NCBI RefSeq assembly: GCF_004342915.1
Contig: NZ_SLWL01000002.1
Span: 186,001 to 250,000, forward strand
Length of the DNA stretch: 64,000 bases
Direction of reading: 5' to 3'
Origin: Camelimonas lactis
Lineage (GTDB): Bacteria > Pseudomonadota > Alphaproteobacteria > Rhizobiales > Beijerinckiaceae
Shown: piece after piece, positions 10,586-18,634 of the stretch
Layout of the letters: each line of letters begins with the position of its first letter
How positions within the stretch are numbered: position 1 is the first letter of the stretch
Program-made: the position numbers and the translations under genes
Notes under the pieces: model-generated
What the model saw: only the letters and a program-made list of their open reading frames with translations
Told to the model about the DNA's origin: nothing
The model's database searches: none

Positions 10586-11094
10586 GATCCATACGCCTCC
10601 GACAGGTGGACGCTGAACGGCTCCAGCATTTCAACGAAGGCGTTGACGACGTCGCCGCTGTAATTCTCGCGCACGAACTCGGCCTGGCGCTTCAGGACGT
10701 CCATGGCGACACCGAGCTGCGAGGTTTTCGGTGCGATCCGGCCCGACGAAGACACCATCTTGTTAAGAGCGTCGGCCAGGCTGGCCATCAGCTTCACGCG
10801 TTCGGCCGGCGCCACATCCGGATCGCCCTTCAGGGCGTCGATCGTCGATTGGTACAGCACCATGAAATCTTCCAGCGCCGCGCCAACCAGCATCTCCATA
10901 CCCTCGCCGGCCAGCGTGCTCGCGGCGCGGCTGACATCCCAGTCGTCGCCGCGCTCCTTTGCATCGCGTTTCCAGCGCCGCAGGGTCGGTTCCGATACCG
11001 TCAGAGCGATGGCGATTGTGGGCAGGCTCTGACGCTGGTTGACATAGAGCTTCCGGGCATTGCGCCGGATGACGTCGTCATGGGCCATGGTCAA
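10582..11094 (-). CDS. DUF1804 protein, probable terminase small subunit (Mu gp27 position)
   Basis: A 170-residue protein. The N-terminus (HDDVIRRNARKLYVNQRQSLPTIAIALTVSEPTLRRWKRDAKERGDDWD) is a helix-turn-helix with the RRWKRDAK..GDDWD signature of DUF1804, followed by helical segments. Such proteins lie immediately before the large terminase in Mu-like phages and are taken as the DNA-recognition subunit. Position and HTH support this; biochemical role is inference. Confidence 0.82.
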   Translation of the reverse strand: MTMAHDDVIRRNARKLYVNQRQSLPTIAIALTVSEPTLRRWKRDAKERGDDWDVSRAASTLAGEGMEMLVGAALEDFMVLYQSTIDALKGDPDVAPAERVKLMASLADALNKMVSSSGRIAPKTSQLGVAMDVLKRQAEFVRENYSGDVVNAFVEMLEPFSVHLSEAYGS

Positions 11095-11402
11095 TCCGTG
11101 GAGAAAGGCCCCTTCACGCGGGCGAGCTTCTGGCGACCAGCGACGTGGTTCAGGCCGTCGCGGGTAATCTGGGCGAGCAACCGGGCGTGCGTCTGGAACA
11201 TCTGCACCGCCTGCACCTGCACAAGATCGTTCAGCAGCTGCTCAACCGCTGCATCCGACTTGCGGTGGCCCCAATCCCCCAGAGCTGTCACCAGCTGTTC
11301 AACGCTCATGGCGCCGCCAGTCTGTTTCGACAGTTCGTTGAGGATCGCCAGGCGGGCGTCTTCCAGGTCTTTTTCCGCGTAGGTCAATGGACGCATGCTC
11401 AT
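11091..11402 (-). CDS. Mu gp26-like conserved phage protein
   Basis: A 103-residue, mainly helical protein (MSMRPLTYAEKDLEDARLAI ... LNELSKQTGGAMSVEQLVTALGD, then GLNHVAGRQ.V-type segment) of the small family found between gp25- and gp27-like genes in Mu-type phages. It looks like a small winged-helix protein. Function unknown. Coupled to both neighbours by 4-bp overlaps. Confidence 0.7.
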   Translation of the reverse strand: MSMRPLTYAEKDLEDARLAILNELSKQTGGAMSVEQLVTALGDWGHRKSDAAVEQLLNDLVQVQAVQMFQTHARLLAQITRDGLNHVAGRQKLARVKGPFSTD

Positions 11403-11755
11403 GCCGATCCACTCCGGTTAGATGATGCGATCAGCCATTCGTCGACCCGCTCCATGACACGGTGCAGGGACTGTACGGACGCCTGAACGGCTTTCAGATC
11501 GCCGCCGACTTCGCCAACGCGGTCAGCCATGGCGCGGAAATCATCCGCTGACGGCAGGTGTTGCACTTCAACGACGACTTCATGGAGCTTTCGCTCCGCC
11601 GCAAGGAGACGAAGGTCCATCTCCTGCAAGCGACGGTTGATGTTGACGCCGTCGCCGGTAACGGCGCGGCGGATACTTCCGATCAGGATTCCCGCCATCC
11701 CGGCGACAATGCCGAAGAACAGGAGGGCGCCACCGTCGAGTTGCACCGGGATCAT
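11399..11755 (-). CDS. DUF2730 membrane-anchored coiled-coil protein (Mu gp25-like)
   Basis: A 118-residue protein with one N-terminal membrane segment (ALLFFGIVAGMAGILIGSI) followed by a long helical region with heptad character (LQEMDLRLLAAERKLHEVVVEVQHL; VGGDLKAVQASVQSLHRVMERV). This matches DUF2730 of Mu-like phages. Together with the preceding coiled-coil protein it might serve in lysis, as a spanin-like pair, but no lipobox is visible. Overlaps both neighbours by 4 bp. Confidence 0.7.
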   Translation of the reverse strand: MIPVQLDGGALLFFGIVAGMAGILIGSIRRAVTGDGVNINRRLQEMDLRLLAAERKLHEVVVEVQHLPSADDFRAMADRVGEVGGDLKAVQASVQSLHRVMERVDEWLIASSNRSGSA

Positions 11756-12150
11756 GCATGGTCATCCGGGATTTGAATTGCCGATGGCTGAAGCCGGCCA
11801 TCCTTTACGGCCCGCATTTCCGCGATCATCCGGCGCATCTGGTTCCTGAGCAGGTCAACGCTCGTGGTCAGATCGCCCAGTTGCTCACGGAGGGCGGCGT
11901 TCTCAGCGAGCAGCTGGCGCACCTGCTCCCGGAGGGAGCCTTCAGAGGCCGTCAGGCTTTCAATCGCCTTGATGAGCCTGTCCTGAAATTCGGTCGCCTG
12001 CTGCTCGCGCCGGCCGGCGGCGAAGATGGTGGCGCCACGGGCGATCAGGATGAATGCCAGCGCCAGCGCCAGCATCACCGCGACGATGATGGCGCCGGCC
12101 GGCCCGGTCGCCTCAATCACCCGTGACAGGAAGGCTGCAACTTCAGCCAT
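11752..12150 (-). CDS. Small membrane protein with coiled coil, candidate lysis accessory (Rz-like)
   Basis: A 132-residue protein: a membrane helix at about 17-45 (GPAGAIIVAVMLALALAFIL) and a long leucine-rich coiled coil (SLREQVRQLLAENAALREQL). The topology of an N-terminal anchor followed by periplasmic coiled coil is that of an inner-membrane spanin, and it follows endolysin and holin-like genes. No outer-membrane lipoprotein partner is visible, so the role is inferred. Its start overlaps the upstream stop by 8 bp. Confidence 0.6.
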   Translation of the reverse strand: MAEVAAFLSRVIEATGPAGAIIVAVMLALALAFILIARGATIFAAGRREQQATEFQDRLIKAIESLTASEGSLREQVRQLLAENAALREQLGDLTTSVDLLRNQMRRMIAEMRAVKDGRLQPSAIQIPDDHA

Positions 12151-12631
12151 CAGCCGATGCGATCTGGTTCAGCCGCGCGGCGACCATCTCGGCGATCATG
12201 TCGTCACTCAGCTTGAAATGCTTGATGGCGTCAGGAACGGCGTTGACCACATAGGAAAGACCGTCAGAAATGACCTTCGATTTCACGTCGACAATCAAGG
12301 GGCCAGTGGCGGCGTCGATCCGCTCCAGAGCCGCGTGAACGCCAGTCATGATCGCAGCCTGCAATGCATCGCGCTGGCGCTGGTCGATGGACACGCCGAA
12401 CCATTTGTTCACGCGGACGCTCAGGAAGCCGATGGCAACGGCGACGACGGCGCCGATGGTCGCGGTAATCCCCGACAACACCATGTCGGTGACGGGCGTG
12501 AGGTTGACGGTGGTCACGTCGGCCCCGGCAAGCGGGAGCGGACAGGTCGCGGCATTGGCAAACGCCAATGGCAGGGCGACCGACAGCACGATCGCTACGC
12601 ACAAGAGTGCAAAACCAAGAATACGGCGCAT
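12143..12631 (-). CDS. Holin-like membrane protein
   Basis: A 162-residue protein. The N-terminal hydrophobic stretch (RILGFALLCVAIVLSVALPLAF) looks like a signal or anchor, and a second membrane segment (MVLSGITATIGAVVAVAIGFL) is followed by an amphipathic, helical C-terminal half (HAALERIDAATGPLIVDVKS) that resembles the LLH-type holin superfamily. Start chosen at ATG 12631 because GGAGG stands 6 nt upstream. It follows the endolysin gene directly, supporting a lysis role. Confidence 0.65.
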   Translation of the reverse strand: MRRILGFALLCVAIVLSVALPLAFANAATCPLPLAGADVTTVNLTPVTDMVLSGITATIGAVVAVAIGFLSVRVNKWFGVSIDQRQRDALQAAIMTGVHAALERIDAATGPLIVDVKSKVISDGLSYVVNAVPDAIKHFKLSDDMIAEMVAARLNQIASADG

Positions 12632-12650
12632 GAAAGCCTCCGGGGGCAGG

Positions 12651-13376
12651 TCAGGCCGCGATGACGGCGGCGCGGAAAAGGTCGCCAACCGCCTTGGCGC
12701 CAGCGACGGACGGGTCCCATGGCAAGCGCGCAATGTCCCATTTGCCGCGTTGGACAATGCCCAACGTGCCCTGAACTTCCGCGTGGCTGAGAACAGTCTT
12801 CGGCGACACCGTGATCCGGTAGCGACGGCAAAGGACGGCGACGGCGCGCGCCGCCAGGTCCCACTGGGCGCGGGTGATGGGGTAGCGCCCGGGACTGAAT
12901 GGCTGCTCGACAGCTCCGGCCATGCCGCAGATTGCGATGCCAATGGAGCCTGAGTTGCAGTTGAGGGTGTGGGGAGCGTACCGCGCCTTCAGGCCACGGG
13001 CGTCGTTCTGATCAATCGACCGCAGGCCGCGAACCAGCTTCGGGCTGGCGTCAATCAGGACGTGATAGTGGTCGCGGTCGTTTTCGGACGCCGTGCCGGT
13101 TCCCGCCGTCCAGTGCAGGATGACGCGCAGCATCTGCGCATCTGGCAACCAGTCAGCCGGGATGGTGTCGTTGGCCGGCTTTGCGATCTTGGCCGCGACA
13201 GCGCGGTCCAGAGCTTCAAGCGTGCGGGCGCCCGGCAGGATGGGATCGCCTTCCAGCCCAGATTTGACCTGGAACTGTTTCAGCGCTGACAGCGTATAGC
13301 CGCCAAAATCGTTGTCGATGTTTCGGGTGTAGAGACCGATCGCCTGGAGCGATCGTTGCAAGTCTTCGACGTCCAT
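12651..13376 (-). CDS. Endolysin: peptidoglycan-binding domain plus N-acetylmuramoyl-L-alanine amidase
   Basis: A 241-residue lysin with an N-terminal peptidoglycan-binding repeat (about 1-60: DVEDLQRSLQAIGLYT, FGGYTLSALKQFQVKSGL) and an Amidase_2/PGRP domain (about 80-220). Likely zinc ligands are H88 of VILHWTAG, the H in TLNCNSGSIGI context, and the C-terminal SHAEVQ region. No signal peptide is present, so release needs the holin next door. It is the first gene of the lysis-packaging operon, downstream of a shared promoter-like motif (13430-13443). Confidence 0.87.
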   Translation of the reverse strand: MDVEDLQRSLQAIGLYTRNIDNDFGGYTLSALKQFQVKSGLEGDPILPGARTLEALDRAVAAKIAKPANDTIPADWLPDAQMLRVILHWTAGTGTASENDRDHYHVLIDASPKLVRGLRSIDQNDARGLKARYAPHTLNCNSGSIGIAICGMAGAVEQPFSPGRYPITRAQWDLAARAVAVLCRRYRITVSPKTVLSHAEVQGTLGIVQRGKWDIARLPWDPSVAGAKAVGDLFRAAVIAA

Positions 13377-13424
13377 GAGCCGGCTCCGGTTGACAGGAGC
13401 CGATCATGTCGGGGCGCACAGAGG

Positions 13425-13449
13425 CCCGTCAGGTGAACATGACGGGGGG
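13425..13449 (-). promoter_or_regulatory. Dyad with 14-bp motif upstream of the lysis/packaging operon
   Basis: On the minus strand CCCGTCA-TGTTCACC-TGACGGG forms a perfect 7-bp inverted repeat. Its core GTCATGTTCACCTG (13430-13443) recurs exactly at 35989-36002, in the same orientation relative to the genes it precedes. It lies directly downstream of the Mor-like gene and 54 bp before the endolysin start, so it is a candidate activator site for a late promoter. Confidence 0.5.
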
Positions 13450-13451
13450 CG

Positions 13452-13877
13452 TCACTCGCCGGTGAAATCGAAGATCGTGATCTGACGGGAATCCAGCGGA
13501 CGCCGCATGGCCTTCGGGCGGGGCGTCGTGCGGAGTAACTTATAGATGTGGCGCTCTGTCAAGCCGAGCGTCCTGGCGATCTCGGCAGTGCGCATGCCCT
13601 CCTTCGCCAGTTCACCGGCCAACCTGTGTCGCGCCGCTGCCGTCAGCATTTCCTTCGGAACGGCCACAACCTCGCCGCCGAAGTTACGGCACAGGGCGAC
13701 GGCGAGGTCATGGCCGATTACTGTCAGGGGATGATCGTCACGCAACGTCGCCGGGACATAAACTTCCGTGCCGCCGAAGGCGGCGACCAGCGCCCGCGCC
13801 GCGTCCACGCCAAGGTGCTCGGCCACGGGCCTGATGCTCTCCGCAAGGTCGGGGATTTTGACAAACATGCTGGTCAT
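13452..13877 (-). CDS. Mor-family middle/late transcription activator
   Basis: A 141-residue regulator. The N-terminal part (MFVKIPDLAESIRPVAEHLG, then ALVAAFGGTEVYVPATLRDDHPL) is the Mor/C dimerization region, and the C-terminal TAEIARTLGLTERHIYKLLR is the helix-turn-helix. In Mu, Mor switches on middle transcription and C the late operons; only one such gene is seen here, so it may do both. ATG 13877 is chosen to match family starts; ATG 13886 is possible. Expected targets are the dyads before the endolysin and right-arm genes. Confidence 0.85.
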   Translation of the reverse strand: MTSMFVKIPDLAESIRPVAEHLGVDAARALVAAFGGTEVYVPATLRDDHPLTVIGHDLAVALCRNFGGEVVAVPKEMLTAAARHRLAGELAKEGMRTAEIARTLGLTERHIYKLLRTTPRPKAMRRPLDSRQITIFDFTGE

Positions 13878-13930
13878 GGCCTGCATACCTCGGCAGGGAG
13901 CCGATGGCTCCACCTGCCCGTCCGGATGGT

Positions 13931-14623
13931 TCACGCGGCGGATTTCCGGGTGTTCGGTTTCATCGCCGCACGGATACGGCGGCCGAGCATGCGGGACACG
14001 CCATCCAGCTCGACCGCAGTCAGGCTGGGATCGTCCACCCGACGCAGGTCCCGGCCGATATGAGTTTCAATGACGGTTTGCAGGCCGCCGCCGCCCGCAG
14101 CGAACACGACGCCTATGGCCTGAAGCCGCGCCCACTGGGCGCGGATGACGGCCAGCTTGCGCTCTTCCAGCGAGGCGCTGGCCTTGCCAGGCCATTCCAC
14201 GTCCGCCGTCCTGGCCAGCCAGGCCTTCAGGGCTTCGATCACGGCCGTCGCCGTTTTCGGATCGGTGAGCCAGACCGTGCGCTGGATGTTCGTCTGGCGC
14301 TCGACAAACGCGCAGCAAGCCGCATCCGTCCTGTCCTGAACAACGCCAAGATTGTAACCGGCGATCCAGAGCGCCCGGATGATCGGGCCATATTTCCCCG
14401 TCATCGGCACGGCGCGCGCATGGGCTGCGGTGCGCGGAGCCATGCCGCGCAGCTGGTCAATCAGCCGCCCAGCCTGCGCCGCCGTCAGTTCCTTCGAGCT
14501 GCTGACGCCATGGCTGGCGAGAAGGTCGCGGTAGGCGCCATCGCCGATGGCGGCCTGCCCTTTCAGGACGTGGATGGCGCGGATCTGCGCTGGCTGGATT
14601 ATCTGGCGGACATGACTGTTCAT
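13931..14623 (-). CDS. gp16-family regulator (DUF1018)
   Basis: A 230-residue protein similar to the Mu gp16 family: N-terminal QIIQPAQIRAIHVLKGQAAIGDGAYRDLLASHGVSSSKELTAAQAGRLIDQLRG is the characteristic segment (K..H.....G..D..YR..L....GV.S...LT). The C-terminal ~100 residues are less typical. These proteins lie just before mor in Mu-like phages; molecular function is unknown, with regulation usually suggested. Its start overlaps the upstream gene end by 4 bp. Confidence 0.75.
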   Translation of the reverse strand: MNSHVRQIIQPAQIRAIHVLKGQAAIGDGAYRDLLASHGVSSSKELTAAQAGRLIDQLRGMAPRTAAHARAVPMTGKYGPIIRALWIAGYNLGVVQDRTDAACCAFVERQTNIQRTVWLTDPKTATAVIEALKAWLARTADVEWPGKASASLEERKLAVIRAQWARLQAIGVVFAAGGGGLQTVIETHIGRDLRRVDDPSLTAVELDGVSRMLGRRIRAAMKPNTRKSAA

Positions 14624-14883
14624 CTATCGTCCCCATAGGTGAGAAGCCCGGCAGGCTTCGGCAACGCAGGTTGTGCGTTGCTGCTCTTCCTCTGCTTCTG
14701 GGCCTTTTTCTTCGCTGCATCCTGCTCGTGCTGGATGTCCCTCAGGTCGCTGATGAGGTGGCCAAGCTGCATGGGATCATCGACCGATAAGGTGATGACC
14801 AGGGTGGACGCTCCGCTGGAGCTGGTGGTGGAGCGAAAGGATTTCAGAGACGCCTCTTCCGGGCGCCAGAAGATACTGGTCAT
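14620..14883 (-). CDS. Hypothetical early phage protein, 87 aa
   Basis: Start at ATG 14883 overlaps the stop of the preceding gene (14880-14882). The protein begins [19 protein letters not shown] and has a hydrophobic strand (TLVITLSV) followed by a charged helix with EQDAAKKKAQKQRK. I do not recognise a family. Translational coupling on both sides supports it as real. Confidence 0.55.
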   Translation of the reverse strand: MTSIFWRPEEASLKSFRSTTSSSGASTLVITLSVDDPMQLGHLISDLRDIQHEQDAAKKKAQKQRKSSNAQPALPKPAGLLTYGDDR

Positions 14884-15233
14884 GCCCTGCCCTCCGCAGC
14901 GGCCACCGGAAGCGGCATCCAGAACGCTGGCGGGCTGCTGAACGGATGGCCGTAGGTGTTGCACCAGCCCAGATCGCCCTTCCATTTCCCCAGCTCGACG
15001 TGCTCGGACACCCAGCTGAAGGGTTTCCAGATCAACAGAAGGCGGGTGCCATCCTTGGGGGCGGTTTCAATCGGCCGCCGGCTGGTGATTTGCAGCGCCT
15101 GGTAGTTCGTCTTCAGGCCCTTCAGGGCGGCGCGGTATCCCGACAGCCATTCAGCTGACCGGGCTTCGTGGGCGGCGACGGCCTCCGCGTTGGCGAGGCC
15201 GACCGTGATCAGGTCAAGAGCGTCCGTCATCAC
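14880..15233 (-). CDS. DUF551-like phage protein
   Basis: A 117-residue protein whose centre ([26 protein letters not shown] ... [22 protein letters not shown]) carries the [10 protein letters not shown].xLL...W and xxPxxWMPLP pattern of DUF551, a small family common in phages and of unknown function. The N-terminal 45 residues form a helix rich in alanine. Part of the leftward early operon, coupled to the GapR-like gene upstream by a 4-bp overlap. Confidence 0.65.
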   Translation of the reverse strand: MMTDALDLITVGLANAEAVAAHEARSAEWLSGYRAALKGLKTNYQALQITSRRPIETAPKDGTRLLLIWKPFSWVSEHVELGKWKGDLGWCNTYGHPFSSPPAFWMPLPVAAAEGRA

Positions 15234-15496
15234 GCCATCCCCAATGCCTGCAGGTACAGTTCAAGGATCGCGTCCTCTTCCTGCCGTTCTGCCTGATCCT
15301 TTTTCCGGATGCGGAGGATGTGGCGCACCGCCTTGGAATCGAAGCCCCGCCCCTTCAGCTCGGCGAACACCTCTTTGATATCGCCAGCAATGCCGGCTTT
15401 TTCCTCTTCCAATCGCTCCAGCCGCTCGATGAACTGCTTCAGCTCGTCTGCGGCGACGCCCGTATCGGCAACGTCTGCCATCGCTGGATTGCTCAT
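15230..15496 (-). CDS. gapR: GapR-family nucleoid-associated protein (DUF2312)
   Basis: An 88-residue protein with [40 protein letters not shown]...[27 protein letters not shown], close to the full GapR/UPF0335 domain. GapR of Caulobacter binds overtwisted AT-rich DNA ahead of replication forks and aids topoisomerases. A phage copy could help replicative transposition or alter host chromosome state; that is inference. It lies next to a GcrA-like gene in the early operon and overlaps it by 4 bp. Confidence 0.88.
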   Translation of the reverse strand: MSNPAMADVADTGVAADELKQFIERLERLEEEKAGIAGDIKEVFAELKGRGFDSKAVRHILRIRKKDQAERQEEDAILELYLQALGMA

Positions 15497-15705
15497 GATT
15501 TCCGGTCTCCGGATGCTCTGGTGTCGTAGACGCGGAGGCAGTGCTCCGGGCAGTACGACGAACCGGGTTTCACCGTGGCGCCGCAGACGTGGCGGTCGCC
15601 GAATGCGTCGGGCCGGTGTTTCTCCCGCCCCGACCGGACTGGCTCGGGCGTCGGCACGAACCAGCGGCAGTGGCTGCGGCGCGCAGCCAGGAGCGGGATG
15701 CTCAT
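15493..15705 (-). CDS. Small GcrA-like zinc-binding protein
   Basis: A 70-residue protein whose pattern SHCRWFVP ... [22 protein letters not shown] (Cys13, Cys41, Cys51, His54 approx.) resembles the C-terminal part of GcrA, the sigma70-associated cell-cycle regulator of alphaproteobacteria (CxWP...FCG......YCxxHxxxAY). The N-terminal DNA-binding domain of GcrA is missing, so it could be a minimal sigma/RNA-polymerase-contacting module or simply a zinc ribbon. Assignment is by motif only. Confidence 0.55.
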   Translation of the reverse strand: MSIPLLAARRSHCRWFVPTPEPVRSGREKHRPDAFGDRHVCGATVKPGSSYCPEHCLRVYDTRASGDRKS

Positions 15706-15962
15706 GTCACCCCGTCCTCATGGATGATCTCGCAGTCAGAGGCGGGCACAGCGAACACCAGGCCATCGTCTGTCAGGATGCGGACATGGCTGTCGGAGGT
15801 CGCGCCAGTCACAGTGGCGCGGAAGGTCATGTCGCCCCGCTCCCAGTCGAACGTGCTGACCTTGACCGGCGAGCCTTTCGGGATGCGCCGCGCCAGTGGA
15901 ACGACCGGCGCCCGGTGACGCTCGGAGGAAGACTTGACCGTGGGCTGATAAGGCGTCGTCAT
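15702..15962 (-). CDS. Hypothetical early phage protein, 86 aa
   Basis: Basic N-terminus, then a beta-rich segment ([41 protein letters not shown]) that may be a small barrel. No family recognised. Overlaps the GcrA-like gene by 4 bp and is 12 bp after the DUF3164 gene, so it is within the early operon. Confidence 0.55.
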   Translation of the reverse strand: MTTPYQPTVKSSSERHRAPVVPLARRIPKGSPVKVSTFDWERGDMTFRATVTGATSDSHVRILTDDGLVFAVPASDCEIIHEDGVT

Positions 15963-15974
15963 TGGCTTCCTCCC

Positions 15975-16619
15975 TCACGCCGCTGCAAGGTTGATGGTCA
16001 CGGCCTCCCAGGACGCACCTTCGTCATCGCGCCGGTAGAACCTCACGTATTGCTTGGTGCCGACGACGCGGATGGCGTCACGGATGGCTTCCATGGCCCG
16101 CGCCCAACGCGGATCGTCGATTTCGAGCCGCAGAAGGCTGAACAGCTCGGCGCGGTTGATCTGCTGGCGCTCGACGTTGAAAACGCGGTTGACCAGCGCC
16201 CGCAGTTCCGGGCGGCTTTCCGCACCCCATTCAACAAGGCACTCGTCCACCAGCTTCTTGGCGGCCTGTAGCTCAGGGCCGAAGTCGAGCTGGTCAGCGA
16301 TCTGCACCTGAATTTTCAGGGTGCCGTCGAAGCTCATGAAGGTGACGTTGCCCTTCGGCCCACCAGCACGGGCGCCGTAGTTCTGTTCCAGCAGGCTCTG
16401 GAAGGCCGCCAGATCAGCGAAGGTGTGACCCTTGAACCGGCGGATGCGCGCTGACAATTCGTCGGCGTGGCCAAACACGTTGCGGACCATTTCATCTTCC
16501 AGCAGGTGCTGGGGCTTCACGGTCGAAACCGGCTGGAGCGCGCCCCTGGCGTCGCGCATGTATGTCTTGCCGTCGATCTCGACAGCGCCGGGCCGCCCGG
16601 CGTCGATCTGTTCGTTCAT
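15975..16619 (-). CDS. DUF3164 phage protein
   Basis: A 214-residue protein with the features of DUF3164, a family regularly found in Mu-like early regions: KTYMRDARGALQPVSTVKP, then ARIRRFKGHTFADLAAFQSLLEQNYGA, KGNVTFMSFDGTLKIQVQIADQLDFGPELQAAKKLVDECL, and C-terminal GTKQYVRFYRRDDEGASWEAV. Start at ATG 16619 matches the family N-terminus. Function unknown; conserved position suggests a role in early replication or regulation. Confidence 0.82.
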   Translation of the reverse strand: MNEQIDAGRPGAVEIDGKTYMRDARGALQPVSTVKPQHLLEDEMVRNVFGHADELSARIRRFKGHTFADLAAFQSLLEQNYGARAGGPKGNVTFMSFDGTLKIQVQIADQLDFGPELQAAKKLVDECLVEWGAESRPELRALVNRVFNVERQQINRAELFSLLRLEIDDPRWARAMEAIRDAIRVVGTKQYVRFYRRDDEGASWEAVTINLAAA

Positions 16620-16620
16620 T

Positions 16621-16896
16621 TCAGGAATCCTTCTGGGGCAGGTCGCGCACGGGCAAAACGACCAGGTTGCTGCCGGGCTGCGCTGCGAGGTGGCGCAGGT
16701 CGATGGTGTCGGCGGCCGGGCCAGCGGACTGCTCCAGCTGACCGACACGACCGCGAATTTCGTGGATGGCGCCGGCGATATGCCTGCGCATGCCGGGATT
16801 GATGTGCATCCAGCCCTCACCCCCCGCGAACAGGCCGTGGATGATGTCCAGAACCTGCGTCAGGTTGGTCGGCTGGGTGTCAGAAAGCGCCGTCAT
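16621..16896 (-). CDS. Hypothetical early phage protein, 91 aa
   Basis: Begins MTALSDTQPTNLTQVLDIIHGL at ATG 16896 with a strong GGAGGA site upstream. Contains HINPGMRRHIAGAIHEIRGRVGQLEQ, a likely helix. Its stop is 1 bp before the DUF3164 start. No family recognised. Confidence 0.6.
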   Translation of the reverse strand: MTALSDTQPTNLTQVLDIIHGLFAGGEGWMHINPGMRRHIAGAIHEIRGRVGQLEQSAGPAADTIDLRHLAAQPGSNLVVLPVRDLPQKDS

Positions 16897-17239
16897 CGTG
16901 CTTCCTCCGCTCAGGGTTGAACTGGCACTGCCGGCATGCCTGCCAGTGCCGGGCTTCGGCACGGCGCGACGTCGGCAATGGACGGGTGCGAAAATCACGG
17001 CAGGCGCTGGCCGCGATGTCAGAGCCAAGAAACGGGCAGTGCTGCTGGCCGCCGAAGGCCTCGACGATCTGGGCGCGCAGACGCCGGGTGTCGCCAGGAT
17101 ATTTGCGGGCCAACACCAGGGAGATGCTGGGCCGTTTGTACCCAAGCCGCCGCGCCACAGCGGCGATGGAGCCAGCCTCGGATATGGCCTGCTGAAGGAT
17201 CGCCATGGCGGCGTCGTCGAGTTGCGGATAGGCCATCAT
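16880..17239 (-). CDS. Phage regulator with HTH and zinc-binding cysteines
   Basis: A 119-residue protein. The N-terminal SIAAVARRLGYKRPSISLVLARKYPGDTRRL is a clear LacI-type helix-turn-helix; the C-terminal part has HCPFLG, ACRDF and ARHWQACRQCQFNP, giving a His/Cys cluster that probably binds zinc. Proteins of this shape are common in Mu-like early operons. Target and role unknown. It overlaps the preceding gene by 4 bp. Confidence 0.65.
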   Translation of the reverse strand: MMAYPQLDDAAMAILQQAISEAGSIAAVARRLGYKRPSISLVLARKYPGDTRRLRAQIVEAFGGQQHCPFLGSDIAASACRDFRTRPLPTSRRAEARHWQACRQCQFNPERRKHDDGAF

Positions 17240-17820
17240 GACGCGGCCTCGCGCCGGATATCCTCGCCGGTGTTGTGGTCGCGGATATTGATGCGGCCGA
17301 TCACGGATGGCGCCACCGGCCCGGTGTCTTTCGTCAGCGTCCAGACGATCCGGCCGCGCGACAGGGGCGACACGCCAGGAGCACGCTCGGCCCGTTCAGA
17401 GAGGTATCCAACATCCGCCAGCCGCCGGAAAAAGATGCTGAGGCGATCTTCCGGAGCCTTGTCCGTCTCCAACGCGGCGAGCATCGCGATTTCGGGCACG
17501 GTGAACCGCTTGCGGATGCGCATGGCGTTCCATGCCCGCTGGGTGAACGAATTGTGCCTGTAGGGTCCATTCCGTGGCGAGCGCGTCACGCCAACCTTGA
17601 TCGCCCTGCCCTCGGCGAGAAACACCTTGCCCTCATGGGCAAGGGCGAAGTGCCCCGGGCGAATACGGACAATGAGGCCGCGCCCGACGAGCTTGCTGGT
17701 TGCGTGGACGATCGCCGCCCGCTTGATGGGCAGATGAGCAACCAGCGCATCCAGAGTGGTTTCGCCGTTGCCGATAGCGCCGAGGATGGCGACCTGATGG
17801 GAATCGTTGACGGCCATCAC
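17236..17820 (-). CDS. Winged-helix phage protein, 194 aa
   Basis: Contains two possible winged-helix units: residues ~5-60 (VAILGAIGNGETTLDALVAHLPIKRAAIVHATSKLVGRGLIVRI) and ~105-155 (FTVPEIAMLAALETDKAPEDRLSIFFRRLADVGYLS). No enzymatic motif. Encoded immediately after the transposition ATPase (4-bp overlap), so a role in transposition control or early regulation is plausible but unproven. Confidence 0.6.
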   Translation of the reverse strand: MMAVNDSHQVAILGAIGNGETTLDALVAHLPIKRAAIVHATSKLVGRGLIVRIRPGHFALAHEGKVFLAEGRAIKVGVTRSPRNGPYRHNSFTQRAWNAMRIRKRFTVPEIAMLAALETDKAPEDRLSIFFRRLADVGYLSERAERAPGVSPLSRGRIVWTLTKDTGPVAPSVIGRINIRDHNTGEDIRREAAS

Positions 17821-18587
17821 ACCGCCTCCGGAACGTGAATGGCCTGGCCAGTGCGGCGATCATGGATCAGCACCTGACGCGCCATGGCCGCGAGCTTCAC
17901 CGGGTTTTCGGCCGTCGCGCCGTTGCGCTTGCCGAACCGCTCGACCGACGCGATGGCTTCAAGGATTTCGCGGTTGTAGCCATCGGTGGCGCGCAGGATG
18001 AAAGCGACCAGATCATCGGCAACCGGCACTTCGCACAGGCCGTCCACCATCCGCCGCACGTCCGCCAGGCTGGCTTTCTCAAACTTGACGTACTGGCTGA
18101 TGCGCGACGCCACCTGCGGGAACCGCGTCAGGTTGGTGCGAATGCGCCCCATCCCCACCAGGATGAAGGGAATGTCGCCGATATCGCTGAAGTCGCGGAT
18201 GCTTTCGATAATCTCAGCAGAGCGCGAGATATGGTCAGCCTCGTCGATCACGACGCCAAACTGACGCGAAGCCATCGCGGCCGAAGACTGGCGCTGCATC
18301 AGCGCTTCCATTGCGAGGCCGAAGCCTTTCTGGAAGGAATGCGGGGCCGGAATACGAAACTCCGCCAGCAGATCGCGCATGAACCACGACGGGGTCCATT
18401 CCTTCTTCGCCCGCAGATACAGGGCGCCCGTCTGCGTCGCCCAGCGATCAAGCCCCGTCGTCTTGCCAAGGCCCGGCTCGCCATCGACCACCATCAGGCA
18501 GGCCTCTGACGCGCCCCGGCGCGCCATTTCCTTGAGCGCCGTCTGAAATCGTGCTGAGTTTTCGGTCTCAATGAATGCTGTTTTCAT
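17817..18587 (-). CDS. AAA+ transposition ATPase (MuB/TnsC-like)
   Basis: A 256-residue ATPase expected to bind target DNA and activate the transposase. Walker A GEPGLGKT is at 36-43 and Walker B VVIDEAD at about 112-118, with a downstream GMGRIRTNL (sensor 1 region) and SRISQYVKF. It lacks the N-terminal HTH domain of MuB and is shorter, closer to the TnsC-like ATPases of BcepMu-type phages. It follows the transposase gene by 47 bp. Confidence 0.9.
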   Translation of the reverse strand: MKTAFIETENSARFQTALKEMARRGASEACLMVVDGEPGLGKTTGLDRWATQTGALYLRAKKEWTPSWFMRDLLAEFRIPAPHSFQKGFGLAMEALMQRQSSAAMASRQFGVVIDEADHISRSAEIIESIRDFSDIGDIPFILVGMGRIRTNLTRFPQVASRISQYVKFEKASLADVRRMVDGLCEVPVADDLVAFILRATDGYNREILEAIASVERFGKRNGATAENPVKLAAMARQVLIHDRRTGQAIHVPEAV

Positions 18588-18634
18588 GTCTGTCCCCGGA
18601 CATGCAGAAGAATGGTCGCCGCCCCCTGTCGGGA

